64,000 nucleotides of DNA from an uncultured Thermoanaerobaculia bacterium (GCA_951812325.1 OX638294.1:2768859-2832858); one strand, 5' to 3'; shown: positions 33,596 through 45,584, counted from the first letter of the stretch. Translations and numbers: made by a program. Notes: generated from the sequence alone by a model not told the origin.

Positions 33596-33871
33596 TCATT
33601 GTCCGCGGCGAATGCGTTCGATGCTCGATTCCAGACGCTGGGAGAGACGGCGCTTCTCGGTGCGGTAGTTCTCTTCTTCCTGGTGACGCTTGGCCGGATC
33701 GGGGGACCGGTTCTTGCGGTGGAGGATCTCGAGTTCGGCGAGCTTCGCCCGGTGGCGGCTCCGTGCGTCCTCGATGAGGCGGCGCTGGTCCTCGTTCAGT
33801 GCGTCCTGCCGCGGCGCGGCGATGCCGCTGCTCTCCAGCTTCTCGAGCGCCCTCTCCCAGGCTGACTTCAT
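33596..33871 (-). CDS. Small charged coiled-coil protein downstream of mcmA
   Basis: A 91-residue, strongly charged helical protein ([54 protein letters not shown]...) with no membrane segment. I recognise no named family. The ATG at 33871 lies 22 bp after the mcmA stop, so it is probably the last gene of that transcript. Its functional link to the mutase is unknown. Confidence 0.65.
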   Translation of the reverse strand: MKSAWERALEKLESSGIAAPRQDALNEDQRRLIEDARSRHRAKLAELEILHRKNRSPDPAKRHQEEENYRTEKRRLSQRLESSIERIRRGQ

Positions 33872-33893
33872 CGCTGGTCCTCCGGACGGTGCG

Positions 33894-35462
33894 TCACCGC
33901 TGGTACTCGCCCCAGACCGCCCGCAGCCGGTCCGATATTTCGCCCAGGGTGCCGCGCTGCCGGACGCAGTCGAGGATCCATGGCACGAGATTCCGCTCTC
34001 CGCCGGCCTCGCGCTGCAGCCGGTCCAGAGCTGCGGCGGCGGCCGTCGTGTCCCGTTCCTCGCGTACCCGGCGTACGCGCTCGACCTGCCGCGCCTCGGC
34101 GGCGGGATCGACGGCGAGGAACTGGGCATCCCCGGACTCTTCCTGGGTGTAGGCATTGACGCCGACGATCACCTCGCCCTTCGATTCGACCGCCAGTTGA
34201 TGGCGATAGGCGGCGCTCGCGATCTCGTTCTGCTGATAGCCCTCCTCGATGGCCCGGGCGGCGCCGCCGAGTTCCTCGATCTGCTCGATCATCCGCCGCG
34301 CCTGCCGCGCGAGCGTGGCGGTCAGCGCTTCGACCGCCCAGGAACCTCCGAGGGGATCGGCCACGTCGGCCACACCCGTCTCGTGGGCGACGATCTGCTG
34401 GCTGCGCAGAGCGACCCGCGCCGAGGTCTCGGTGGGCAGGCCGAGCGCTTCGTCGGCGCCGTTGGTGTGCAGCGACTGTGTGCCTCCGCAGACGGCCGCC
34501 AGCGCCTGGATGGCGACGCGGGCGACGTTGTTCTCCGGCTGTTGGGCGGTGAGCGTCGATCCGCCGGTCTGGGCGTGGAAGCGGAGCCAGCAGGAACGCT
34601 CGTTCCGCGGCTGGTAGCGCTCGCGGACCAGCTCGGCCCACAGCTGGCGCGCGGCGCGGAACTTCGCGACCTCTTCCAGGAAGTGGTTGTGGGCGTTGAA
34701 GAAGAAGGACAGCCGGGGTGCGAAGCTGTCGATGTCGAGGCCTCGGGCGAGCACCAGGTCGACGTAGCAGAGCGCGTTGGCGAGCGTGAAGGCGATCTCC
34801 TGGGCCGCCGTCGAACCCGCTTCGCGGATGTGGTAGCCGGAGATGGAGATCGGGTTCCAACGCGGCGCCTGTTCGGAGCAGAAGGCGATCAGGTCCGTGA
34901 CCAGGCGCAGCGAGTGCCGCGGCGGGTAGATGTGGGTGCCGCGGGCGATGTACTCCTTGAGGATGTCGTTCTGCACCGTGCCGCCGACCGCGGTCCACGG
35001 AACGCCCTGCTCCTCCGCGACGGCCAGGTACATGGAAAGCAGGATCGCCGCTGTCGAGTTGATCGTCATCGAGGTCGTCACCTGACCGAGCGGGATGCCG
35101 TCGAAGAGCGTCCTCATGTCCTCCAGGCTGTCGATCGCCACGCCGACTCGACCCACCTCGCCGCGGGCGGCCGCGGCGTCCGAGTCGTAGCCGATCTGGG
35201 TGGGGAGGTCGAAGGCGACGGAGAGGCCGGTCGTTCCCTGTTCGAGCAGGTAGCGGTAGCGGCGGTTCGATTCGGCGGCGCCGGCGTAGCCGGCGTACTG
35301 GCGCATTGTCCACAGCCGCTTGCGGTACATGTCCCGGTAGAGCCCGCGGGTGAAGGGGAACGAGCCTGGCGGGGCGGTGCTGTCTCCGCCGTCGGCCTGA
35401 ACGTCCTCCGGCGCGAAGAAGGACGGTAGTTCGATCTCCGAACTCGTCGTGCGGGCAGCCAC
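33894..35462 (-). CDS. Methylmalonyl-CoA mutase large (catalytic) subunit, archaeal/split type
   Basis: A 522-residue acyl-CoA mutase TIM-barrel subunit. Marks are [81 protein letters not shown], and [20 protein letters not shown]. The RQYAG tyrosine is the residue associated with methylmalonyl rather than isobutyryl substrates. There is no C-terminal B12-binding domain (no DxHxxG), so a separate small subunit must exist elsewhere. It isomerises (R)-methylmalonyl-CoA to succinyl-CoA, linking to mmsA. It diverges from nrdJ across 244 bp. Confidence 0.9.
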   Translation of the reverse strand: MAARTTSSEIELPSFFAPEDVQADGGDSTAPPGSFPFTRGLYRDMYRKRLWTMRQYAGYAGAAESNRRYRYLLEQGTTGLSVAFDLPTQIGYDSDAAAARGEVGRVGVAIDSLEDMRTLFDGIPLGQVTTSMTINSTAAILLSMYLAVAEEQGVPWTAVGGTVQNDILKEYIARGTHIYPPRHSLRLVTDLIAFCSEQAPRWNPISISGYHIREAGSTAAQEIAFTLANALCYVDLVLARGLDIDSFAPRLSFFFNAHNHFLEEVAKFRAARQLWAELVRERYQPRNERSCWLRFHAQTGGSTLTAQQPENNVARVAIQALAAVCGGTQSLHTNGADEALGLPTETSARVALRSQQIVAHETGVADVADPLGGSWAVEALTATLARQARRMIEQIEELGGAARAIEEGYQQNEIASAAYRHQLAVESKGEVIVGVNAYTQEESGDAQFLAVDPAAEARQVERVRRVREERDTTAAAAALDRLQREAGGERNLVPWILDCVRQRGTLGEISDRLRAVWGEYQR

Positions 35463-35706
35463 GGGACGTGAGCTTATCGCTGCCGTGAATCCGCAGGATC
35501 CGGGGCCTCTTTCCGAAGGTCTTCCGCATACATCGCTGCACCGCCATAGGACGATGGAAGCGCATATCTAGTGGTCTCGCGGTGCGTTGATGCCTACATG
35601 GTGTGGTTTCGGGTGGCGTTCCGGGTTGCGCCACTGGAACCCGCTGGGCTACAGTTGCTGGCTCACCACAACGCAGCCTCGAGTGAGGCCGGGCGGGGAG
35701 GAGCAT

Positions 35707-38586
35707 ATGGCGTTCATCGGTTCAGGCGCTCGCGAGGGCGGTGACGGCAGCGTTTCAGGGACGGTTTCAGCGGGCGGGCGGCAGGTGATGGAGGCGCCCG
35801 CCGCGGTCGGCGCCGCGCGGTCGGCGCCGACCGCCGGCGCACCGGCGCCAACCTCGAGACCTGCCGGCCTGACCATCGAGCGGCGCTACACCGAGCCCGG
35901 CGTCCACCCCTTCGACTGCATCGAGTGGGACGTCCGCGACGCCGTGATCGCCAACGAGAAGGGCGAATCCGTGTTCGAGCAGCGAGGCGTCGAGGTGCCG
36001 AGGGCCTGGTCGCAGACCGCGACTAACGTCGTCGCGTCGAAGTACTTCTACGGCCGGTTGGGCACTCCCGAACGCGAATCGAGCGTGCGTCAACTGATCT
36101 CCCGGGTGGTGGACAGGATCGCGGCATGGGGGCGCGGGGGCGGCTACTTCTCGTCGGAGGCGGACGCCGAGTCCTTCCACGCGGAACTGACCCACATCCT
36201 TCTCAACCAGTACGCGTGCTTCAACTCGCCGGTGTGGTTCAACGTCGGGATCGAAGAGCGCCCGCAGTGTTCGGCGTGCTTCATCAACTCGGTCGAGGAC
36301 ACGATGCAGTCGATTCTCGGTCTGGCCAGGACCGAGGGCATGCTGTTCAAGTTCGGGTCGGGTACCGGCACCAACCTGTCGGCTCTCCGGTCCTCCGCCG
36401 AGACCCTGGCCGGCGGCGGAACGGCATCGGGGCCGGTGTCGTTCATGCGCGGTTTCGACGCCTTCGCCGGTGTGATCAAGAGCGGCGGCCAGACCAGGCG
36501 CGCCGCGAAGATGGTCATCCTGGATGCCGATCACCCGGACATCAAGGAGTTCATCGGCTGCAAGGAGGTCGAGGAGCGCAAGGCCTGGGCCCTGATCGAG
36601 GCCGGCTACGACGCCGGCTTCAACGTCCCCGGCGGCGCCTACGATTCGATCTTCTACCAGAATGCGAACCACTCGGTGCGCGCCACGAACGAGTTCATGC
36701 GCGCTGTCGTGGACGACGGCGAGTGGACGACGACGGCGGTGACCGACGGCCGGCCCATGGCCAGCCACCGGGCGGCGGAACTGCAGCAGATGATCGCCGA
36801 GTCGACCTGGGTCTGCGGCGATCCGGGCATGCAGTTCGATTCGACGATCAACCGTTGGCACACCTGCCCGAACACGGACCGGATCAACGCGAGCAACCCG
36901 TGCAGCGAGTACATGTTCCTGGACGACACGGCCTGCAACCTGGCGTCGCTGAACCTGCTGCGGTTCTACGACCCGGGCTCCGGCTTCGACACGGCGTCGT
37001 TCCGGCACGCCTGCGAGATCGTGATCACGGCGCAGGAGATCATCGTCGACAACGCGAGCTATCCGACGGCGAGGATCGGGGAGAACTCCCACGCGTACCG
37101 GCCTCTGGGCATCGGCTACGCGAACCTGGGCGCGTTGCTGATGGCGCGCGGCCTTCCCTACGACTCGGAAGCCGGCCGCGACTACGCCGGCGCGATCACT
37201 GCCCTGATGTCCGGATCGTCGTACCTGCAGTCGACCCGCATCGCCGCGGTCAAGGGGCCGTTTGAGGGCTTCGAGGCGAACCGGGCGCCGATGCTGAAGG
37301 TGATGGACATGCACCGGGCCGGGCTGCGCAACATCGACCCGGCTCACGTACCGCTCGAGATCCTGAACGCGGCCAGGAAATCGTGGGACGGCGTGGTCGA
37401 GCAGGGTGAGAAGAACGGCATCCGCAACAGCCAGATCTCGGTGCTGGCGCCCACCGGCACGATCGCCTTCATGATGGACTGCGACACGACCGGGGTCGAG
37501 CCCGACATCGCCCTCGTCAAGTACAAGAAGCTGGTCGGCGGCGGCATGATCAAGATCGTCAACCGCACCGTGCCCCTGGCGCTGGAGCGCCTGGGCTACG
37601 AGAAGTCGGAGATCCGGCGGATCGTCGAGTACATCGACGACCACGACACGATCGAGGGCGCCCCCCACCTCGCCGATGAGCACCTGTCGGTGTTCGATTG
37701 CGCCTTCAAGCCGGCTCACGGCGCGCGGTCCATTCATCATCTTGGCCACCTGCGGATGCTGGCGGCGGCGCAGCCGTTCATTTCCGGAGCGATCAGCAAG
37801 ACGATCAACATGCCGGAGGAGTCGACGGTCGAGGAGATCCGGGATGCCTACATCGAGGGCTGGAAACTGGGTCTCAAGGCGGTGGCGATCTATCGGGACG
37901 GTTGCAAGCGCTCGCAGCCCCTGTCGACCACGAGCGACGAGCCGCAGGGCGACGACGACCTGCAGGCCGTCGTGGACGCGCGCATTGCGGCCGGCGTGTC
38001 CCGCCGCCGCCTGCCGGACGAACGGCAGGCGGTCACCCACAAGTTCTCGATCAACGGGCATGAGGGCTTCGTCACCGTCGGCCTCTACGAGGACGGCCAG
38101 CCGGGTGAGATCTTCCTGCTCATGGCGAAGGAGGGATCGACCATCTCCGGCTTGATGGACTCGTTCGCCCAGGCGGTGTCCGTGGCCCTTCAGTACGGGG
38201 TCCCCCTTCAGATCCTGGTGGACAAGTTCACGCACAGCCGCTTCGAGCCCTCGGGCTTCACCAAGAACCCCGAGATTCCGATGGCGAAGTCGGTCATGGA
38301 CTACATCTTCAGGTGGCTGGCGTCGAAGTTCCTGTCGCCGGAAGCGCAGGAGGTCGCGGGAGTGATCCATCGCGCGGAACCGCGAGCGCAGGCGAAGCAG
38401 CCGAAGAAGGCGAACGGCACGACCGCGGAAGAGGCAGCGACCGGAGACGGGGCGGGCCAACTGGCCCCGGTCACGTTCCTGCTGCAGCAGGACGCGCCGT
38501 CCTGCCACGAGTGCGGATCGATCATGGTGCGCAACGGCAGTTGCTACAAGTGCATGAATTGCGGCTCCACCAGCGGCTGCAGTTGA
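35707..38586 (+). CDS. nrdJ: Vitamin B12-dependent ribonucleoside-diphosphate reductase (class II)
   Basis: A 959-residue class II RNR making deoxyribonucleotides with adenosylcobalamin, so it is oxygen-independent. Key segments are [54 protein letters not shown] (finger-loop Cys and catalytic acid), [19 protein letters not shown], and the C-terminal zinc ribbon [26 protein letters not shown]. The ATG at 35707 follows a near-perfect GGGGAGGAG site. A Pro/Ala/Gly-rich roughly 50-residue N-terminal extension precedes the reductase core. No class I or III RNR is seen nearby. Confidence 0.96.
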   Translation: MAFIGSGAREGGDGSVSGTVSAGGRQVMEAPAAVGAARSAPTAGAPAPTSRPAGLTIERRYTEPGVHPFDCIEWDVRDAVIANEKGESVFEQRGVEVPRAWSQTATNVVASKYFYGRLGTPERESSVRQLISRVVDRIAAWGRGGGYFSSEADAESFHAELTHILLNQYACFNSPVWFNVGIEERPQCSACFINSVEDTMQSILGLARTEGMLFKFGSGTGTNLSALRSSAETLAGGGTASGPVSFMRGFDAFAGVIKSGGQTRRAAKMVILDADHPDIKEFIGCKEVEERKAWALIEAGYDAGFNVPGGAYDSIFYQNANHSVRATNEFMRAVVDDGEWTTTAVTDGRPMASHRAAELQQMIAESTWVCGDPGMQFDSTINRWHTCPNTDRINASNPCSEYMFLDDTACNLASLNLLRFYDPGSGFDTASFRHACEIVITAQEIIVDNASYPTARIGENSHAYRPLGIGYANLGALLMARGLPYDSEAGRDYAGAITALMSGSSYLQSTRIAAVKGPFEGFEANRAPMLKVMDMHRAGLRNIDPAHVPLEILNAARKSWDGVVEQGEKNGIRNSQISVLAPTGTIAFMMDCDTTGVEPDIALVKYKKLVGGGMIKIVNRTVPLALERLGYEKSEIRRIVEYIDDHDTIEGAPHLADEHLSVFDCAFKPAHGARSIHHLGHLRMLAAAQPFISGAISKTINMPEESTVEEIRDAYIEGWKLGLKAVAIYRDGCKRSQPLSTTSDEPQGDDDLQAVVDARIAAGVSRRRLPDERQAVTHKFSINGHEGFVTVGLYEDGQPGEIFLLMAKEGSTISGLMDSFAQAVSVALQYGVPLQILVDKFTHSRFEPSGFTKNPEIPMAKSVMDYIFRWLASKFLSPEAQEVAGVIHRAEPRAQAKQPKKANGTTAEEAATGDGAGQLAPVTFLLQQDAPSCHECGSIMVRNGSCYKCMNCGSTSGCS

Positions 38587-38612
38587 GCCTCGCAGGCTGC
38601 TAGGCTGCGCCG

Positions 38613-38975
38613 GTGACAAGGGGGCTTCCAATCGGGCTGCTGGCGGCCTTGGGGTTGGCGGCGGCAGTTGGTCGTGTTCTTCGGGCTCGCCGCGGCGCCG
38701 CCGGACGTGTCGGAGCTCGATCCTTTCCTGACGAGCTTCCGGCTGGACACCCTGGACGGATCGCGCCTGGGGCCGCCGGATTTGCGAGGAGAGGTCGTGG
38801 TGGTCGACATCTGGGCCACCTGGTGCAAGCCGTGCGATGTCCAGGCGCAGATCCTGGAGGGACTGCACGAGGAGTACGCCGACCAGGGTGTGTCGTTCCT
38901 GGCCCTGAACACGGGCGCGGTGTTCTGCCCGGCGCCTCGTCCTTCGGCGCGACGGCAGGCCAGCTCGCGCGTGAC
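38613..38975 (+). pseudogene. Broken second copy of the tlpA-like thioredoxin gene
   Basis: This region is homologous to the intact gene at 43417-43968, starting from the GCTGCTAGGCT leader and the start codon (GTG here). After about 20 codons (MTRGLPIGLLAALGLAAAVG) the frame shifts. The thioredoxin core SELDPFLTSFRLDTLDGSRLG...DIWATWCKPCDVQAQILEGLHEEYADQGVSFLALNTG is then in the next frame. Directly after LNTG the sequence jumps to the equivalent of the intact protein's last codons, so about 200 bp are deleted. Cys-x2-Cys is kept but the fold cannot be completed. Confidence 0.8.
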
Positions 38976-39449
38976 GATGGCGCGCGCCCTGCGCTGGGAG
39001 TAGCTGCAGCCAGGAGGCTGCACGGCAGACGCCGGAAAGCGGCGCTGCGCGCCGAAAGCCGGCCAGAGGGCCGACGCACCCGGTCTTGCCGCGCAGCTTC
39101 CTGGCGGCTGCCGAGCTGAAAGGAAAGGAGGGGTTGCTTTCAAGCAACCCCTCCCTGGTTTGAATCGCGCGCCGGTCGGTTCAAGCCGCCCGGCGCGGAG
39201 ATTGAAGTTTGAGGCAGGTCCGGACGGTGTCCGGAAGGTGGGCTGCAGTTCCTCTGGCCGCGGACGCGGTCCAGTCGCAACCCGGTGGGTGACGCGACAC
39301 GGGAGTCGGGGCTTGACGCCGGCGACCCGGTGCCGCCTGTGTAAGGAGTATACGGCAGTCGAGGCGAGAGTGTCTACCGCCGGGGCGAAATTTCTGCGGA
39401 TTCTTCGCCCGGAGAGGTCTGCCCGGTTGGATTTACACTCCGCGCGCTC
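38976..39449. other. Non-coding stretch between the tlpA remnant and carB
   Basis: No gene is seen. GCAGCC-AGGAGGCTGCACGGCAG near 39008 has an imperfect inverted counterpart near 39085-39112 (CGCGCAGCTTCCTGGCGGCTGC), so this may be another small palindromic element. A strong hairpin is at 39127-39154. Near 39376-39414, GGGGCGAA and TTCGCCC can pair just upstream of carB. Confidence 0.5.
39127..39154 (-). terminator. Perfect 13-bp hairpin, terminator-like
   Basis: GGAGGGGTTGCTT at 39127-39139 and AAGCAACCCCTCC at 39142-39154 pair perfectly around a 2-nt gap. On the minus strand the stem is followed by TTTCCTTTC, so it best suits minus-strand termination. On the plus strand it is followed by CTGGTTT. 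Confidence 0.6.
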
Positions 39450-41417
<1,968 letters not shown>

Positions 41418-41427
<10 letters not shown>

Positions 41428-41512
41428 CTGAGCCGGCGCGGGAGAAACCGGGTGCGCCGGCCTGCCATCCGTGCGCCCACTGACGGGCGCACGGACTGGT
41501 TCGCGGCACTCA
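41418..41512. repeat. Hairpins after carB, including a partial double-hairpin repeat
   Basis: GCCGGC-TAGCTGA-GCCGGC spans the carB stop. At 41469-41494 CCGTGCGCCC and GGGCGCACGG form a perfect 10-bp stem followed by ACTGGTTCGCGG, the first half of the interspersed double-hairpin repeat. The repeat abuts the 3' end of the CDGSH gene. Confidence 0.7.
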
Positions 41513-41749
41513 GTCCAGGAACCTGTGGCTGCCGTCGCAGTGCGGCATCTTGTTGCTCCGCTTGCATTGGCAGAGCGCGACCCTGCGGTCCTCCTCCAAG
41601 GTCAAGCGCATCGGCTCGAACTCCGTGCCGCGGTGAGAGCCGTCGCAGAACGGCTGATTCTCCGACCGGCCGCAGCGGCACCACCAGTAGGTCCCGGCCT
41701 CCAGTTCAATCTTGGCGGGCACTCGGGCCGCGATGCGGGGTTCGGTCAT
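41510..41749 (-). CDS. Twin CDGSH iron-sulfur domain protein
   Basis: A 79-residue protein with two CDGSH [2Fe-2S] motifs: CRCGRSENQPFCDGSH (residues about 24-39) and CQCKRSNKMPHCDGSH (about 60-75), each with three Cys and one His. Bacterial members of the mitoNEET-like family bind redox-active labile clusters. The ATG at 41749 has AGGAA about 9 nt upstream. It is monocistronic; its exact partner is unknown. Confidence 0.9.
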   Translation of the reverse strand: MTEPRIAARVPAKIELEAGTYWWCRCGRSENQPFCDGSHRGTEFEPMRLTLEEDRRVALCQCKRSNKMPHCDGSHRFLD

Positions 41750-41931
41750 CAGCGTGGTTCCTTTGTCAGGGGAGGAAGGAGGCGGTACAGGGTACCGGAA
41801 CAGGGTTCGCTCCCGTCGCGACCCGACCACCTGCATCGGTCGCCGTCGTCTTGACAGTAGACTGGTTGCCGTGTCGGATCCAGACGGCCTGAACACGAAC
41901 AACGACCTGACGACTGCATTGCACAACGGTC

Positions 41932-42573
41932 TTGAGCTTGCGCGCAACAGCTAGCCACCCCGGTCGTTGGCGGCGGTTCTGGCAGCCGTCAACCGTTTCC
42001 GGCGGCCGCCGGGCCCAGGTTGCGAACCTGTCCTGGCGCGACCTGCTGAACCGCCCCGACGCCCTGATCCTCGACATCGCGCAGACACGGCCAGCCGGCC
42101 GCTCCGACACGGTCCTGATCGCGCTGATCGACACGACCGGCGCGGCTCGGTTTGCCGCGCGGTTTGCGGCCATCGGAGGGCTGCTGCCTCGTGTCGCGGT
42201 CGCTGGCGCCGGAACAAGAAAAGCGGAAGTCGCAACCGCCCACGGCCCAGCCGGCAACCTGCCCGGGGGCGCCAATGTCCTGCCCTGGTCCGAGGTCCAC
42301 GACCCTCTCCTCAAAACGCTCGAGGCCGCCGGCGTCGTTCTGGCCTGGAATGCCCCGTCGAGAGCTCGACTTCTCGCCCGGACCGCCCGGAAACACGGCC
42401 TGCCCACGACACCGGTACGGTGGCGCGACCTCCGCGCGGAGTACCGGAGACTGGGCTACCTGAACGAGAGCCTGACGAGCGCCACCGGGTGGCGAGCCGG
42501 CGGCCGCGCGACTCCGGGAACGCTGGGCTCGTGCCATCGGCTACTCGAGCTCATGAACGCCTACAGCAACTGA
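41932..42573 (+). CDS. DnaQ/RNase T-like exonuclease-fold protein lacking catalytic residues
   Basis: A 213-residue protein whose body lines up with DEDDh 3'-5' exonucleases: ALILDIAQTRPAGRSDTVLIALIDTTG (ExoI), VLPWSEVHDPLLKTLEAAGVVLAWNAPSRARLLARTARKHGLPTTPVRWRDL (ExoII) and TPGTLGSCHRLLELMNAY (ExoIII). Only the first Asp remains. The DxE Glu is Ala, the ExoII Asp is Arg, and the ExoIII His and Asp are Pro and Ser. It is probably inactive as a nuclease, either a pseudoenzyme or a decaying gene. The TTG start at 41932 is uncertain. Confidence 0.55.
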   Translation: MSLRATASHPGRWRRFWQPSTVSGGRRAQVANLSWRDLLNRPDALILDIAQTRPAGRSDTVLIALIDTTGAARFAARFAAIGGLLPRVAVAGAGTRKAEVATAHGPAGNLPGGANVLPWSEVHDPLLKTLEAAGVVLAWNAPSRARLLARTARKHGLPTTPVRWRDLRAEYRRLGYLNESLTSATGWRAGGRATPGTLGSCHRLLELMNAYSN

Positions 42574-42817
42574 GCCCACCTGGTCGCACGCCACGGCCGC
42601 CAATGTTGCCAGAGCGTGCCTGCGGGTGCTTCCCGAGCGATGCAGGGGCAGCCTGATTGGTTCGAAGACGTCAGTGTGGCCGACAAGGTGCCTGCGGGCT
42701 CGGTGGACCTTAGTTGCTTGGGATGTGGAGAAGATCGGTGGTGTAGATTGGAGGCATGCGAATGTGGCTGGAGTGGGCCGAAGCTCTGGGAGTGGAACAA
42801 TAGGGGCTACTCGTGTC

Positions 42818-43363
42818 ATGAGATGGTTGTTCGTTGTGGGCGCCCTCGGTGCATTCTTCCTTCCCGCAACTCCTGTTGGTTCTCAAGTAGACCCGGAACC
42901 TGGGCGGGTCGTGGTGGTGGGCGCGGCCGGCGTACCCGCTGGCGCGGCAAAGGTCACGGTGCTTCGGCCGGCGGCACAGCAAGTGTCGATGGCGGGAGGG
43001 GTTACGCCCGCGTCCTCGGTTCAGGGCGCTTCTCCGATTGAAGCGATTCTGCTGCGGACCGAGACCACCTCGGAGGGCGTAGTCAAGGATGCCTTGCCCC
43101 GGCTCCGCGGTCTGACGCTGATGGTCGACCACCCGGCACATCTTCCGTTCATTGGCGTGTACCCGAATGAGGCGCCGCCCGGTGTTATTCGGCTGCGACC
43201 CGGGCGAATGGCGAAGGGCGCCGTCCTGGAGGCGGACGGCGGAGAGCCGGTGGTCGGCGCGCGGGTCTGCGCGTTCTGGCGGGACGCGGGTTTGCTCGCG
43301 TCGTTCGGGCCGAGAACGGTCCGGCGCGCCCTCTCGACGCAGCGTGACCTTGACGCCGGCTGA
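42818..43363 (+). CDS. Secreted carboxypeptidase-regulatory-like protein, probably truncated
   Basis: A 181-residue protein with signal peptide MRWLFVVGALGAFFLPATPVGSQ. A domain near the C terminus (GRMAKGAVLEADGGEPVVGARVCAF) resembles carboxypeptidase regulatory-like repeats, which normally occur in multi-domain proteins of several hundred residues. The reading frame stops soon after at RALSTQRDLDAG, so this is probably the N-terminal stub of a longer ancestor. The intact tlpA gene starts 53 bp downstream. No 300-bp gap is present, but 42574-42817 holds no gene. Confidence 0.5.
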   Translation: MRWLFVVGALGAFFLPATPVGSQVDPEPGRVVVVGAAGVPAGAAKVTVLRPAAQQVSMAGGVTPASSVQGASPIEAILLRTETTSEGVVKDALPRLRGLTLMVDHPAHLPFIGVYPNEAPPGVIRLRPGRMAKGAVLEADGGEPVVGARVCAFWRDAGLLASFGPRTVRRALSTQRDLDAG

Positions 43364-43416
43364 TGGCCCGCGCTGGATGGAACCTGCCAAGTCCGACAGC
43401 CTGCTAGGCTAACGCC

Positions 43417-43968
43417 ATGACAAGGCGTTTGGCGATCGGCATGCTGATCGGTCTGGGGGGTCTGGCGGCCGTGTTGGTCACGGTTCTGGGCTTTGCCGGC
43501 ACACGCTTGAACCCGATGGTCGAACCGCTCGAGACCTCCGAACTCGATCCGATCCTGACCAGCTTCCAGCTCGACACCCTGGACGGATCGCGTCTGGGTC
43601 CGCCGGACTTGCGCGGAGACGTGGTGGTGGTCGATATCTGGGCCACCTGGTGCAAGCCATGCGATGTCCAGGCGAGGATTCTTGAGGGGCTGCGGGAGGA
43701 GTACGCCGATCAGGGCGTGGCGTTCCTGGCCCTGAACACCGGCGAGGATCCGGAAACGGTTCGCAAGCACGTTGAAGAGAAGCCGTTCGGTTACCCGGTG
43801 CTGCTCGATCCCGAGGCGGAGGTCACGCGTACCGCGGGCCTCTTCGGCCTGCCCACGCTCCTGGTGCTCGACCGACTCGGGGAGGTGTCCTACATCTCGG
43901 TCGGTCTGACCGGCGCGAGCGTGGTGCGCAACGCGATCGAGAAGGCCCGCGCCTCCTCCTCCGGCTGA
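43417..43968 (+). CDS. TlpA/ResA-like membrane-anchored thioredoxin
   Basis: A 183-residue protein. An N-terminal membrane anchor (residues 5-28) precedes a thioredoxin fold with the redox pair Cys79/Cys82 in WATWCKPCD. It also has the TlpA-type cis-Pro loop (TAGLFGLPTLLVLDRLG). It would work outside the cytoplasmic membrane as a disulfide reductase, for example in cytochrome c or envelope protein maturation. A damaged paralogue sits 4.8 kb upstream at 38613. The downstream small Cys-rich gene starts 58 bp later. Confidence 0.88.
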   Translation: MTRRLAIGMLIGLGGLAAVLVTVLGFAGTRLNPMVEPLETSELDPILTSFQLDTLDGSRLGPPDLRGDVVVVDIWATWCKPCDVQARILEGLREEYADQGVAFLALNTGEDPETVRKHVEEKPFGYPVLLDPEAEVTRTAGLFGLPTLLVLDRLGEVSYISVGLTGASVVRNAIEKARASSSG

Positions 43969-44026
43969 GACCGCCTTCCCGGCTGCCCGTTCCCGTGTCC
44001 CGCTCGCAGGAGGTCCCCACGGCGCC

Positions 44027-44263
44027 GTGATCAACATTCGCAACCTCTCGATCAAGTGCGGCCACTGCGACACGTTCCAGACGCTGTGCGCATACCGCCG
44101 GCGCGAGGAGTGGAACGTCTACACCTACGAGTGCGAGAACGACGTTTGCGACCCGGAGTTGAGCCGCACGCTGCTCGAGGTGCCGGGCGAACTGGACGAG
44201 TTCGCGCATCGGGATCCGACCTGGAGGCACGGCGAGCGCCATACTGGCGGCGGCCACGACTGA
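44027..44263 (+). CDS. Small cysteine-rich protein, possible zinc ribbon
   Basis: A 78-residue protein with KCGHC (Cys11, Cys14), Cys21 and ECENDVC (Cys36, Cys41), which could form a zinc ribbon. I recognise no named family. The GTG start follows AGGAGG about 12 nt upstream. It lies between tlpA and the methyltransferase gene on the same strand. Confidence 0.65.
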   Translation: MINIRNLSIKCGHCDTFQTLCAYRRREEWNVYTYECENDVCDPELSRTLLEVPGELDEFAHRDPTWRHGERHTGGGHD

Positions 44264-44300
44264 CCCGTAGCTCGGGCCTCTGAGATCGCGGAGAACGGCT

Positions 44301-45584
44301 GTGCCGGCCCCACGGAAACAGCCCCTGTCGGCTGAACGCCTGGAGAACCTCGCCGCGCTGGCGGGGATCAGCCGTCTTGAGCTGACGATCGAGAAGGTCG
44401 TGCAGGGCGGTGACGGCCTGGCGCGCTGGCGCGATCTGCCGATCTTCGTGCCGCGGGCTGCACCGGGCGATGTGGTGGAGGCGCGGATCACCGAACGCCG
44501 TCCCGGCTACGCCCGCGCCGAGATCGAAGAGGTGATTTCACCCGGTCCCTTGCGCCGGGAGGCTCCCTGCCCGTTCTACGCCCGCTGCGGGGGCTGCCAA
44601 CTCCAGCACATCGAAGACGATGCGCAGCTCGGACTCAAGGCGGCCGCCGCCCTGGAAGCCCTGCGCCGGTTGGGCGGCATCGATCCGGCTCAGCTCGCGC
44701 GTTGTCATGTCGGAGAACCGGTCGCGGACCGGCGGTGGGGCTACCGCCTTCGCGCCCGGGTCCACGTCCAGCAGGATGAGGACGGGACGACGGGCGTCGG
44801 CTTCCGCCGTCGCCGCAGCCACGACCTGGTGCGTGTCGACCGCTGCCCGGTACTGGCGCCCGCGCTTGAAGCGAGTTTGCCGGATCTGCCCCGGTTGCTG
44901 GACGAGGCCGCGCGGTCAGGCAAGGCCGCGCCGGGCCGCCTCAGCCTGGCCACGGAGGGCCTCGGCGAAGACAGCCTCGTGGTCGCGTCGCCCCCCGTGG
45001 TCGGGCTGCCGGCCGGCCCGCTGGAGATCGAGCTGCCGGGACGTCGCCTGACCTTCGACGCGCGTTGCTTCGTCCAGGCGCACGGCGGATTGCTGGAGAC
45101 GCTGGCACGGTCGGCGGTTGGCGACTTCGAGGGCGAGACGGCGGTCGACCTCTACGCGGGAGTCGGCTTCTTCACCGTCGGCCTGGCCGACCGCTACGGC
45201 GCGGTGACGGCCGTCGAAGCCGAGTCGGTTGCCGCGCGCTACGCGCGGAACAACCTGCGGCTGAACGGCTTGCGCCACTGTCAGGTCGAGCGGGCGGCGG
45301 TCGAGAGCTGGGTCGACGGCAAGGCGGGCGGCGAGGGCCTCGCGAACGGACTCGACCGCGTGCTCGTGGACCCGCCGCGGGTCGGTCTGTCATGGAACGT
45401 CCGACGTGCCCTGCTGCGCGCCGCCCCGGCCCGGTTGACCTACGTGTCGTGCGATCCGGCGACGCTGGCGCGCGACCTCGGAGCACTGACCCGCGACTTC
45501 GACCTGGAGTCGATCACCTTCTTCGACATGTTCCCCCAGACCGCCCACCTGGAGACGGTGGTCCAGTTGCGGCGGCGCGGCTGA
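44301..45584 (+). CDS. rlmD: TrmA/RlmD-type uracil-C5 RNA methyltransferase
   Basis: A 427-residue SAM-dependent enzyme of the RlmCD/TrmA family. An N-terminal TRAM domain (LTIEKVVQGGDGLARW...VPRAAPGDVVEARI) precedes the [4Fe-4S] cysteines CPFYARCGGCQLQH. The methyltransferase core shows DLYAGVGFFTVGLA, the VDPPRVGLS loop and the nucleophile Cys in YVSCDPATLARDL. It methylates U1939 or U747 of 23S rRNA (or tRNA U54); the specificity cannot be settled from sequence alone. The GTG start is 37 bp after the previous gene. Confidence 0.9.
   Translation: MPAPRKQPLSAERLENLAALAGISRLELTIEKVVQGGDGLARWRDLPIFVPRAAPGDVVEARITERRPGYARAEIEEVISPGPLRREAPCPFYARCGGCQLQHIEDDAQLGLKAAAALEALRRLGGIDPAQLARCHVGEPVADRRWGYRLRARVHVQQDEDGTTGVGFRRRRSHDLVRVDRCPVLAPALEASLPDLPRLLDEAARSGKAAPGRLSLATEGLGEDSLVVASPPVVGLPAGPLEIELPGRRLTFDARCFVQAHGGLLETLARSAVGDFEGETAVDLYAGVGFFTVGLADRYGAVTAVEAESVAARYARNNLRLNGLRHCQVERAAVESWVDGKAGGEGLANGLDRVLVDPPRVGLSWNVRRALLRAAPARLTYVSCDPATLARDLGALTRDFDLESITFFDMFPQTAHLETVVQLRRRG

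Noticed and set aside
35463-35706. Possible cobalamin riboswitch or NrdR box between mcmA and nrdJ
   Set aside because: A GCCACTGG stretch and CATATCTAGTG resemble parts of each motif. However, there is no B12-box (AGYCMGGAGACC) and no second NrdR box at the required spacing.
38586-38975. tlpA copy at 38.6 kb as a functional gene from an internal start
   Set aside because: An open frame from 38668 retains CxxC, but it lacks the membrane anchor and the C-terminal half of the thioredoxin fold.
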